In this document: positions 8,745 to 16,580 of the stretch, piece after piece
Position numbering within the stretch: the first letter of the stretch is position 1
Layout: every line of letters starts with the position of its first letter
Assembly: GCA_002422725.1 (NCBI GenBank)
Contig: DITE01000030.1
Location: forward strand, 24,698 to 88,697
DNA length: 64,000 nt
Direction: 5' to 3'
From: Bacteroidales bacterium UBA6192
GTDB taxonomy: Bacteria; Bacteroidota; Bacteroidia; Bacteroidales; F082
Notes under the pieces: model-generated
Told to the model about the DNA's origin: nothing
Database searches by the model: none
Seen by the model: the letters and a program-made list of their open reading frames with translations, nothing else
Made by a program: the position numbers and the translations under genes

Positions 8745-9995
8745 TTATCTGAACACAATTTTGTCCTTGTTTCCAAGGTTCTCATATGACGAAACAATCA
8801 CCTTTTCTCCAGCCAGTAACCCTTCGGTTACTTCGTAATGCAAAGTGTTTTGCCGGTTGATTTTGATACTTCTTTTGGTAGCAAATGCTTCTGTTGGATC
8901 AAGTACATAAATCCAGTTTCCACCAGTTTGCTGAAAGAATCCACCCCTTTTCACAATAACTGCATCCGATTCGCCACTGAATTTCAATCTGAGCTGAATG
9001 GTCTGCCCCCTTTTGATATGCGGTGGGTAACCTTCTGAAAAGTCCATATCAACCTGAAAAGTACCTGAGGTAACATCGGTAAATATTTTACTAATGTTCA
9101 ACAGATAGATACGCCCTCCGAATTCAAATTCCGCTTCCTGGCCAATATTGATCCTCGAGATATACCGTTCGTCAATATTGGCGCGCAATTTATAGTCATC
9201 CGGCACGTCAATCTGGCCCAGATGGTCGCCTGAACTGGCTGTCTGACCTACCTGTATGTCAAAAGAAGAGAGTTTTCCATCTGCAGGGGCTTTCACATAC
9301 AAATTACCGAGGCTTTCGCGCAACAGATCGAGGTTGTTGTAAAGTCTGCTCATCGATATATCGATCTGTTTATTGCGGCTGTAAGCAGAAATCGAATCGA
9401 GACGTTGTAACTGAAGATTAATGTCCAGTTGCTTGCGGGCAAAACGATAATTGCGCTCGGCATCTTCAAATTCCTGATCCGAGATCAGACTATCGGAATA
9501 CAGCTTACACTGTCTTTCGAAGCCCACCCGGAGTTTTTCTATATCCTGCTGAACTTTAACAATTTCGCTTTGTCGCAAGAACTTGTTCTGCTCAAGACCA
9601 ATTTTCGTATTCTGCAGGTTGTTGATGGCTTCAAAAATTCTTGTTTCCTGTTCCATATAACTCAACTCCAGATTGGTGTTGACCAATTTCAATATTTTGT
9701 CGCCCTTTTTTAGTATGGCTCCATCCTCCACATACACTTCCTGCACATTTCCTCCCATTATGGCATCGATGTAAATGGTTGTTTTAGGCAAAACAACCCC
9801 ATCCACAGGAATAAATTCCTGAAATTTGTCCTGCATCACGGTGGCAATGGTAAGCTGATCGCGATCAATATAAACTTTGCTGCTTTTGTCGCGCAAAAAA
9901 ATAAGATATACCAAAAAAACCAAAAAAAGTGCTGATCCGGCAATGAGAGCGATTTTGGTTGTTGTCCATTTCTTCTTTTCGATGATCCTGTCCAT
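8745..9995 (-). CDS. HlyD/MacA-type membrane-fusion (periplasmic adaptor) protein
   Basis: The 416-residue adaptor should link the inner-membrane ABC permeases to an outer-membrane channel (no TolC-like gene is in the window). It has a cytoplasmic basic N-terminus, one transmembrane helix at about residues 14-32, a lipoyl/barrel-sandwich half near residues 70-110, a long coiled-coil hairpin at about 115-225, the second lipoyl half (LYVKAPADGKLSSFDIQVGQ), and beta-barrel and membrane-proximal domains towards the C-terminus (EGLLAGEKVIVSSYENLG). It is the first gene of the minus-strand exporter operon and is divergent from the response regulator at 10200. A sigma-54-like promoter lies about 20-45 bases upstream, so activation by that regulator is likely. 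Confidence 0.93.
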   Translation of the reverse strand: MDRIIEKKKWTTTKIALIAGSALFLVFLVYLIFLRDKSSKVYIDRDQLTIATVMQDKFQEFIPVDGVVLPKTTIYIDAIMGGNVQEVYVEDGAILKKGDKILKLVNTNLELSYMEQETRIFEAINNLQNTKIGLEQNKFLRQSEIVKVQQDIEKLRVGFERQCKLYSDSLISDQEFEDAERNYRFARKQLDINLQLQRLDSISAYSRNKQIDISMSRLYNNLDLLRESLGNLYVKAPADGKLSSFDIQVGQTASSGDHLGQIDVPDDYKLRANIDERYISRINIGQEAEFEFGGRIYLLNISKIFTDVTSGTFQVDMDFSEGYPPHIKRGQTIQLRLKFSGESDAVIVKRGGFFQQTGGNWIYVLDPTEAFATKRSIKINRQNTLHYEVTEGLLAGEKVIVSSYENLGNKDKIVFR

Positions 9996-10025
9996 AGGGA
10001 TAGAAATATTTTTTAACAGTTTTTA

Positions 10026-10040
10026 ACCAAGATTATGCCA
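10026..10040 (-). promoter_or_regulatory. Candidate sigma-54 promoter of the exporter operon
   Basis: On the minus strand TGGCATAATCTTGGT reads as a sigma-54 (-24/-12) element: GG at -24, ten bases, then GT instead of the usual GC at -12, with TGGCA and TTGG partly matching TGGCAC...TTGC. Transcription would begin near 10015, about 20 bases before the adaptor ATG. The divergent gene encodes a sigma-54 activator, which raises the likelihood. The -12 mismatch keeps confidence moderate. Confidence 0.4.
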
Positions 10041-10068
10041 TTAATGCTATACACTTGTCTATCTGTTC

Positions 10069-10098
10069 GTTACAACAATGTTATGAATGTTTTGTAAC
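10069..10098. promoter_or_regulatory. Inverted repeat, candidate response-regulator binding site
   Basis: GTTACAA (10069-10075) and TTGTAAC (10092-10098) form a perfect 7-base inverted repeat with a 16-base centre; imperfect symmetry continues inwards (10 of 15 positions). Its centre is about 69 bases upstream of the predicted sigma-54 start at 10015, close to where enhancer-binding proteins with Fis-type HTH domains bind. It also lies about 115 bases upstream of the regulator's own start codon, so autoregulation is possible. Confidence 0.4.
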
Positions 10099-10199
10099 TT
10101 TTGGTGTTCGGAATCGTCCAATTATTTGTACAATTGCGAACAGCTTTAGTAATTTTACCATTCCAAATACAGTTATCCCAACCAACAAAACAACGTTTT

Positions 10200-11579
10200 A
10201 TGGATAAAATGAATGCAAAAATTCTGATTGTTGACGACGATCAGGATGTGTTGCTGGCAGCCAGGCTTTTTCTCCGCCAGCATGTTGAAATAGTTCATAC
10301 AGAGCGAAATCCGGATAACATTCCTGATTTGCTGCGCAACGAAACCTACGACCTGATTCTCCTCGACATGAATTTTTCGCGTGATGCCACCAGTGGCCAG
10401 GAAGGGTTTCACTGGATGAACAAAATCCTCGAAATTGACCCGGCTGCAGCAGTCATCCTGATCACTGGCTATGGCGACATTGAACTGGCTGTTCAAGGCA
10501 TTAAGGAAGGAGCAACCAACTTCTTACTTAAACCCTGGGAGAATAAAAAACTCATGGCAACCATCAGCGCCACCCTCGAAGTGCGTAAGTCAAGAGTCGA
10601 ACTCGAAAATCTGCGTGGAAAGCAGAAAGTTTTGATTGCCGATCAGGACTCTGCTTACAGCCATATTATCGGGAAAAGTCCGGCTATGATGAAGGTGTTG
10701 AATACTGTTGAAAAAGTGGCCAAAACCGATGCCAACATTTTAATTCTGGGCGAAAACGGAACCGGAAAGGAAGTAATTGCCAGAGCCATTCACCGTGCAT
10801 CGAAACGGGATGGTGAAGTATTTATTAGTGTTGACCTGGGGGCTATTACCGAAAGTTTGTTTGAGAGTGAACTATTTGGGTATAAAAAAGGCGCATTCAC
10901 CGATGCCAAAGAAGACCGTGCCGGACGCTTTGAAGCGGCCAACAAAGGAACCATCTTCCTCGACGAAATAGGCAACCTCACCCATAGCCTTCAATCGAAA
11001 TTACTCAGCGTGCTGCAAAACCGTAAGGTAGTAAGGCTTGGCTCGAATAAGGAAATTCCGATTGATGTGCGCCTTGTTTGTGCCACCAATATGCCTTTAT
11101 ACCAGATGGTTAACGAAGGAAAATTCCGGCAGGATTTACTGTATCGGATCAACACAGTTGAAATAAAACTTCCAGCGCTTCGCGAACGTACCGAAGATAT
11201 TGAAGTGCTTGCTGAACACTTTATCGAGCAGTATTGTAAAAAATACAAAATGACAAAAAAGCGGCTGAATGCCAGCACATTGAAACGTCTTCAGATGCAC
11301 CACTGGCCGGGCAATATCCGCGAATTGCAACACTCCGTTGAAAGAGCGGTGATTATGAGCGAAGGCAGTTTTCTTGAGCCACACGATTTTTTTCTATCCG
11401 AAAATGACGATAGTAAGTCCGCTGATATTGTCACCTCCAATATGAACCTGGAAGAGACTGAAAAAATGCTCATCCGTAAAGTAGTCGATAAATATGGCGG
11501 CAACATCAGCAGAGCAGCCAAAGAATTGGGTTTGACCCGGGCTTCACTTTACCGAAGAATGGAAAAGTATGGTATATAA
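10200..11579 (+). CDS. Sigma-54-dependent response regulator (NtrC family)
   Basis: The 459-residue transcription activator has three domains. The first is a receiver domain (about residues 7-125) with acidic pocket DDD and phosphoacceptor Asp56 in LILLDMNFS. The second is an AAA+ domain (about 150-390) with Walker A GENGTGKE and Walker B GTIFLDEIG. The third is a C-terminal Fis-type HTH (NISRAAKELGLTRASLYRR). The sigma-54 contact loop reads GAFTDA rather than the textbook GAFTGA, a variant also seen in other Bacteroidota activators. The open frame extends upstream to 10101, but the ATG at 10200 gives a receiver domain of normal length and is chosen. The gene overlaps the kinase gene by 11 bases and probably controls the divergent exporter operon. 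Confidence 0.94.
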   Translation: MDKMNAKILIVDDDQDVLLAARLFLRQHVEIVHTERNPDNIPDLLRNETYDLILLDMNFSRDATSGQEGFHWMNKILEIDPAAAVILITGYGDIELAVQGIKEGATNFLLKPWENKKLMATISATLEVRKSRVELENLRGKQKVLIADQDSAYSHIIGKSPAMMKVLNTVEKVAKTDANILILGENGTGKEVIARAIHRASKRDGEVFISVDLGAITESLFESELFGYKKGAFTDAKEDRAGRFEAANKGTIFLDEIGNLTHSLQSKLLSVLQNRKVVRLGSNKEIPIDVRLVCATNMPLYQMVNEGKFRQDLLYRINTVEIKLPALRERTEDIEVLAEHFIEQYCKKYKMTKKRLNASTLKRLQMHHWPGNIRELQHSVERAVIMSEGSFLEPHDFFLSENDDSKSADIVTSNMNLEETEKMLIRKVVDKYGGNISRAAKELGLTRASLYRRMEKYGI

Positions 11580-12924
11580 ACGTTTTCGTCTACAAATTGC
11601 ACTCCGTGTCGCACTGCTCACAGCAACCATGTTTGTGCTGGCGTTCCTTTATGGACGCGAACAATATAGTGTGAGTTCGATCATTGTATTCATCCTGATC
11701 GTGTTGCAGGTAGTTTCGCTGATCTTTTATGCCGAAAGGACCAACCGTAAGCTTACAAAGTTTCTCGAAAGCATACGCCACGCTGATTTTTCATCTTCTT
11801 TTACAGACAAAGGTTCAGGTAAGAGTTTTGAAGGCCTAAGTGCAGAACTCAACCACATCGTTAATGAGTTTAAGAAAAACAGGGCCGAAAAGGAAGAACA
11901 TTTCAACTATTTGCTCACTGTGGTGCAGCATGTGAGCATTGGCATCATCGTGTTCAGGCGCGATGGTAAGGTGGATGTTTTTAACAACGCTATAAAAAAA
12001 GTATTGAGGGTTAATCACTTACGAAATATCCACGAACTTTCTGAGGTTAAGGAAGATTTTCCTGACACCCTTCTGAAAATGAAAGCGGGTGACAAGCTGC
12101 TCATTAAAATTTTCCTCGAAGACGAACTGATTCAGCTTTCAATCAACGCCACCGAGTTCAGGATGCGAGGCGAGGAGTATGTGCTTGTTTCGCTTCAGAA
12201 CATCCATCCCGAACTGGAAGAAAAGGAAATTGAAAGCTGGCAGAAACTGATCCGGGTGCTCACCCATGAGATCATGAATTCGATCACTCCTATTTCATCC
12301 TTAGCAGCCACAGTTCAGGAAATGCTAACCGATCCCGAAACAGATAAGATCAACGTGAGCAAGCTCACCGACGATGATCTGGAAAACATCCACAGCGCCA
12401 TGTCGACCATTGAAACGCGAAGCCGTGGATTGCTCAACTTTGTAGAGATCTACCGTAACCTAACGCGAATACCTAAACCCAATTTTCGCTATTTTGCCAT
12501 GCGTGAGGCATTCGACAGGGCACACGACCTGCTGAAACCAAAACTTGACAAGTTCGGCATTCAGTGTTCCTGCAAGGTGTTTCCCGATGAATTGATGTTG
12601 CTGGCCGATCCTGACCTGATCGATCAGGTGATAATCAACCTGATGCTGAATGCCATTGATGCCGTTAAAGAACAAAACCAGCCCCTGATTTCCATTGTTG
12701 CCTCCACCAACCTCAACAACCGCATCACCATTGATATTGCAGACAACGGAACCGGAATAACACCCGACTTGTTGGACAAAATTTTCATGCCATTCTTTAC
12801 CAGCAAAAAAGAGGGTTCAGGTATTGGTCTCAGCCTGTCGCGACAAATCATGCAAATGCACAAGGGCGCCATTTCCGTGAAATCAAAACCGGGCGAAGGA
12901 ACGGTGTTCACACTAACGTTTTAG
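11569..12924 (+). CDS. Sensor histidine kinase (NtrB/NtrY-like) paired with the sigma-54 regulator
   Basis: This 451-residue membrane kinase should phosphorylate the response regulator whose gene it overlaps by 11 bases. Two transmembrane segments lie near residues 12-28 and 36-54 with almost no periplasmic loop, so the signal is probably sensed in the membrane or cytoplasm. A HAMP-like linker and a PAS-like domain (about 110-215) follow. The HisKA H-box contains His233 in VLTHEIMNSITPI. The ATPase domain has an N-box (NLMLNAIDAVK), G1 (DNGTGI) and G2 (GSGIGLSLS). This layout matches NtrY-like kinases that partner with NtrC-type regulators. The stimulus, perhaps envelope or membrane stress given the linked exporter, is inferred. 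Confidence 0.93.
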   Translation: MVYKRFRLQIALRVALLTATMFVLAFLYGREQYSVSSIIVFILIVLQVVSLIFYAERTNRKLTKFLESIRHADFSSSFTDKGSGKSFEGLSAELNHIVNEFKKNRAEKEEHFNYLLTVVQHVSIGIIVFRRDGKVDVFNNAIKKVLRVNHLRNIHELSEVKEDFPDTLLKMKAGDKLLIKIFLEDELIQLSINATEFRMRGEEYVLVSLQNIHPELEEKEIESWQKLIRVLTHEIMNSITPISSLAATVQEMLTDPETDKINVSKLTDDDLENIHSAMSTIETRSRGLLNFVEIYRNLTRIPKPNFRYFAMREAFDRAHDLLKPKLDKFGIQCSCKVFPDELMLLADPDLIDQVIINLMLNAIDAVKEQNQPLISIVASTNLNNRITIDIADNGTGITPDLLDKIFMPFFTSKKEGSGIGLSLSRQIMQMHKGAISVKSKPGEGTVFTLTF

Positions 12925-12996
12925 TTCATTATTGGACTGATTTGTTTTGATTTCTTGGAATTCACTTTTCTAATTTCTAACAAGGGGCAGCTTTTT

Positions 12997-15351
12997 TCAG
13001 GCCATCCCATGTGCAGTTCTCCGGATAATTTCTTCCTGCAGCGATTCGCCCAGGTCATTAAAGTAATCGGAATATCCGGCTACACGAACAATCAGGTCGC
13101 GGTATTTTTCAGGATGCTTCTGTGCATTTCTCAAGGTTTCAGCATTCACAACATTAAACTGAATGTGATGCCCGCCGAGGCGAAAATAGGTTCTGATCAG
13201 GGAAACAAGCTTTTCAAGTGATTCTTCTCCCTCGAAAAATGACGGATCAAACTTTTGGTTCAGCAAAGTTCCACCGGTTTTGATGTGATCGATTTTGGCG
13301 GCTGATAATAACACAGCAACAGGGCCATGGGTATCTGCCCCCTGCACCGGACTTATCCCCTCGCTCAGGGGTTCGGTTGCAAGTCGGCCATCGGGCATTG
13401 CACCAATCACACTGCCGAAATAGACATGTGAAGTTGTTGGCAACATATTGATTCGAAAATGGCCACCTCGTGCTGTTGGCCTGCCATTTACCGCCTGATA
13501 AAAACTGTTGAACACCCTCACAGCATGCCGGTCAGCTGATTCATCGTTGTTTCCCCACTTCGGACTCTTGTAGATCAGATCGTACCTGAGTGCATCATTA
13601 TCCCTGAAATTGTTCCTCAGGGCTTCCATTAGCTTGGTCATTGAAATCCTGCGCTCGTCAAAAACCCACTTTTTGATGGCACTCAGGTTATCGGTGATGC
13701 TTCCCAGACCAACCCCCTGGATATAGCTGCTGTTGTAGCGTGCCCCGCCGGCATTGTAATCGGTGGCATTTGCAATACAATCGTCGATAAGCAGCGAAAG
13801 GAAGGGTGCAGGCATCTGCCTGGCAAACATCTTTTCAATGGTGTTGTTGCCGTCAATTTTCAGGTCGATGAAATACTGCAACTGTTTTTCATAGGCTGTA
13901 TACAGATCATCAAAGCAACCAAAGTTAGCCGGGTCTCCGGTTTCAATGCCTGTCAATAATCCTGTTCGTGGATCAAGGCCATTGTTCAGACTAATTTCAA
14001 GCACTTTATTCAGGTTAAAATAGCCCGAAAGGGTGTAGGCTTCGGTACCAAAAGCGCCTGTTTCAACACAGCCACTGGCTCCGCCGTTGTGGGCATCTTC
14101 TATTGATTTCCCCTGACTAAGTAGTTGCTGAACAATGACATCTGAATTAAAAAATGAGGGTTGACCGAATCCGGTCTTTGTGATGAGTAGTGCCCTTTTG
14201 ACAAAACTATCCGGGTTTTTATTGCTGATCTGAACCATGGAACTAGGTTGAAGCAGACGCATTTCCTCAATTACATCGAGGATGAGAAAACTCAGCTCAT
14301 TCACGGCATTGGATCCGTCAAAGCGCAAACCACCAAGGTTGATCAGGGCAAAATCAGTATAGGTATTGCTTTCCAGCGCTGTAACACCCATTTTAGGCGG
14401 TGAAGGATGGTTGTTAAACTTGATCCAGAAGGCTTGTAAAAGCTCACGGGCCTTAACTTCGGTGAGACTGCCATCGGCGATTCCTTTGCGGTAAAATGGC
14501 AGCAGATGCTGGTCGAGTCGGCCCGGGTTAAATGAGTCCCATGGATTGAGTTCAGTGATTACTCCAACATGCAAAAACCAGTAATGTTGCAGGGCTTCAT
14601 GAAAAGTTTGCGGGGCATGAGCAGGAACACGCCGGCAAATTCTCACCATATCAATCAGTTCGTTCAGTCTTTCGGTATCACTTTCGAGTGTTGCCATGCT
14701 TTCGAGCTTATCAGCATAGCGGATTGCATAAGAAACCATCGCCATGGCGGCAATCTTCATGGCATGCAGCTGTGCAATTTTGTTCGTGTCGGTCTGGTTC
14801 TCGGGAAGCGAAGCACTTTGGTTTATTTCACCAATTAAATCGAGCATGCCTTTTCTGAACAGTTTGTTTCCCGCCACTGTGTGGCCAGGAGCCCGTTGTT
14901 CCTGAAATTCGGTGAATACTCCGGCCGAATAGGCTGATTTCCACTTGTCGTTCAGGGCAGCAAAGATCCTGTCGCGCTGTGTATTACCTTGCCAAAACGG
15001 GATAATCACATCACGGTAAGCCATCCTGGTCTCTGCATCCACCCTGAATGACACTTTTGGGCGGTTGTTAAGCATGTCAAGATCATTCAATGAATGCAAC
15101 GAGATTTCCGGATAGGTTGGTGTTGCTTTGGGTGCAGGACCGCGCTCGCCCACAATCAACTCTCCTTCACCAATATAGATTGCTTTATTCAACATCAGGT
15201 GTTCAAAGGACAATGCCCTTTGTACGGCTATGGGTTCATTTTGTGCCTTGCCCGACTGATAGAATTCGGTTATGAGCAGTGCCCGTTCGGCCGACAGCCT
15301 GTTAATCGCCTTTATACTTTGCTCACGCAGTTGTTCGATACGCAATTTCAT
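12997..15351 (-). CDS. hypD: Glycyl radical enzyme, trans-4-hydroxy-L-proline dehydratase-like
   Basis: The 784-residue enzyme belongs to the pyruvate formate-lyase superfamily. The thiyl-radical cysteine is Cys428 with base Glu430 in the motif SGCVETG, and the glycyl radical site is Gly759 in RVAGYSDYF. The GCVETG form, the segment EQRAPGHTV near residue 151, and overall resemblance to clostridial HypD as I remember it, distinguish it from glycerol and propanediol dehydratases and CutC, which read GCVEP. HypD removes water from trans-4-hydroxy-L-proline to give pyrroline-5-carboxylate, which ProC reduces to proline; no proC is in this window. The gene follows its activase by 15 bases. The enzyme is oxygen-sensitive, which implies anaerobic growth, probably on collagen-derived or plant-derived hydroxyproline. 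Confidence 0.88.
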   Translation of the reverse strand: MKLRIEQLREQSIKAINRLSAERALLITEFYQSGKAQNEPIAVQRALSFEHLMLNKAIYIGEGELIVGERGPAPKATPTYPEISLHSLNDLDMLNNRPKVSFRVDAETRMAYRDVIIPFWQGNTQRDRIFAALNDKWKSAYSAGVFTEFQEQRAPGHTVAGNKLFRKGMLDLIGEINQSASLPENQTDTNKIAQLHAMKIAAMAMVSYAIRYADKLESMATLESDTERLNELIDMVRICRRVPAHAPQTFHEALQHYWFLHVGVITELNPWDSFNPGRLDQHLLPFYRKGIADGSLTEVKARELLQAFWIKFNNHPSPPKMGVTALESNTYTDFALINLGGLRFDGSNAVNELSFLILDVIEEMRLLQPSSMVQISNKNPDSFVKRALLITKTGFGQPSFFNSDVIVQQLLSQGKSIEDAHNGGASGCVETGAFGTEAYTLSGYFNLNKVLEISLNNGLDPRTGLLTGIETGDPANFGCFDDLYTAYEKQLQYFIDLKIDGNNTIEKMFARQMPAPFLSLLIDDCIANATDYNAGGARYNSSYIQGVGLGSITDNLSAIKKWVFDERRISMTKLMEALRNNFRDNDALRYDLIYKSPKWGNNDESADRHAVRVFNSFYQAVNGRPTARGGHFRINMLPTTSHVYFGSVIGAMPDGRLATEPLSEGISPVQGADTHGPVAVLLSAAKIDHIKTGGTLLNQKFDPSFFEGEESLEKLVSLIRTYFRLGGHHIQFNVVNAETLRNAQKHPEKYRDLIVRVAGYSDYFNDLGESLQEEIIRRTAHGMA

Positions 15352-15366
15352 CTAATAGTCTGTGTT

Positions 15367-16161
15367 TCAGCCACCCACACTGACATGGGGAGCAAGGTTA
15401 ACAAAAAGTTCTTTGTGTTTTTCGGCTTTTTGACGGTTGTAAGCTTTCATATTTTCCAGATGATATGGTTGACCCAAACGTTCATATTTTTGTTGGGCAG
15501 TGTAATGATAGGGCAGTATATCAATGCGTTGCACTCCCTTAAGCTTACTGATGATGTGTCTGATCGCATCAAGGTTTTCAGCCGTATCGGTAATGCCTTC
15601 CACCAGAGGAATGCGAATGAACAGACTGGCGCCTTTTTCTGAAAGCCAACGAAGATTATTCAGAATCGGTAAATTGGTTCTGCCAGTAAACTTCAGATGC
15701 CTTCTTTCATCGGCAAGCTTGAGATCAAACAGAAAAATGTCAGTAAATGGAAAAACGGCATCCAGAGCTTCGGCTTGTGCAAATCCACTGGTGTCCAATG
15801 CAGTGTGTATGCTTTTGTTTTTTAATTCTTTCAGCAACGCGGTGGTAAAATTTGGCTGAAAGAGTGGCTCGCCTCCCGAAAGGGTGACGCCACCGCCCGA
15901 CTCCTCAAAGAATGGCCTGTCGGCTTCCACTCGCTCGACCACCTGATTCACAGACATTTCTTTTCCGATGTTTTCGGGCATCCGTATGCATGAGCTTCCT
16001 AATTTATATTCCCGCATCACTTTTTCGACTTCCGGAGAACGGCTTTCGGGGTTATGACACCAAAGGCATTCCAGGGGACATCCCTTCAGAAAAACCGTGG
16101 TGCGAATGCCTGGTCCGTCATGAACAGAGAAACTACGGATGTCGAAAACCAGACCTTTCAT
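15367..16161 (-). CDS. Glycyl radical enzyme activase (radical SAM)
   Basis: The 264-residue radical-SAM protein installs the glycyl radical on the downstream HypD-like enzyme. The [4Fe-4S] cluster cysteines are Cys28, Cys32 and Cys35 in GCPLECLWCHNPE, preceded by the activase signature DGPGIRTTVFLKG. SAM-binding elements SGGEPLFQP and DTSGFA follow. Most activases of non-PFL glycyl radical enzymes carry an inserted ferredoxin-like domain with eight more cysteines after the first cluster. Here the corresponding segment (about residues 45-75) is short and keeps a single Cys, so the protein has the compact shape of the PFL activase. It is first in a two-gene operon with a leader of about 140 bases behind a promoter at 16312-16320. 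Confidence 0.92.
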   Translation of the reverse strand: MKGLVFDIRSFSVHDGPGIRTTVFLKGCPLECLWCHNPESRSPEVEKVMREYKLGSSCIRMPENIGKEMSVNQVVERVEADRPFFEESGGGVTLSGGEPLFQPNFTTALLKELKNKSIHTALDTSGFAQAEALDAVFPFTDIFLFDLKLADERRHLKFTGRTNLPILNNLRWLSEKGASLFIRIPLVEGITDTAENLDAIRHIISKLKGVQRIDILPYHYTAQQKYERLGQPYHLENMKAYNRQKAEKHKELFVNLAPHVSVGG

Positions 16162-16311
16162 GGAGATTTTAAAAATAAATGATAGAAAAACTGAGGAAAT
16201 AAAGCCGGTGAATTTCGGTAATTAACAAATCCAGCAGGAGAAGAGCCCCTTGCCGTTGTTGTGATAGAGGGTAGAAATGATTTGTATGGACATTTTTTTG
16301 AAAATGTAAAT

Positions 16312-16320
16312 GCAAAGATA
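16312..16320 (-). promoter_or_regulatory. -7 element for the activase-hypD operon
   Basis: The minus strand reads TATCTTTGC, an exact TAnnTTTGY match. The predicted start, near 16305, leaves a leader of roughly 140 bases before the activase ATG; I see no recognisable riboswitch in it. The rest of the 16162-16580 gap holds only this and the tdh promoter; a 75-codon minus-strand frame (16158-16385) there lacks gene-like features. Confidence 0.5.
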
Positions 16321-16541
16321 AATCCGATACGGAAATATTTTACCAACAGGCTAAAATATTTCGGGGTTTGTGCAGACAAAGCCACGTGTCATGTGGCGTA
16401 GAATACTGAAATCAAGTCATTTCAAACTTTCATTGACATAAACTTTTAATCGATTATCACTTTAATTTACATGAAAAGGTCAGGCTAAAAAATATTGTAG
16501 CTCCGTGCCGGAAAACCGGGCAAAAGCTCAACGAAACTTAT

Positions 16542-16550
16542 TACATTTGC
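16542..16550 (+). promoter_or_regulatory. -7 element for tdh
   Basis: TACATTTGC is an exact match to the Bacteroidota -7 consensus TAnnTTTGY and sits 31 bases before the ATG at 16581. No clear -33 TTTG is visible at the expected distance. Confidence 0.5.
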
Positions 16551-16580
16551 CGACAATTGTTAAATAAATAACAGTAAACT

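Noticed and set aside
16162..16311. Possible riboswitch in the long leader of the activase operon
   Set aside because: The leader of about 140 bases shows no conserved riboswitch core or strong terminator/antiterminator pair that I can recognise.
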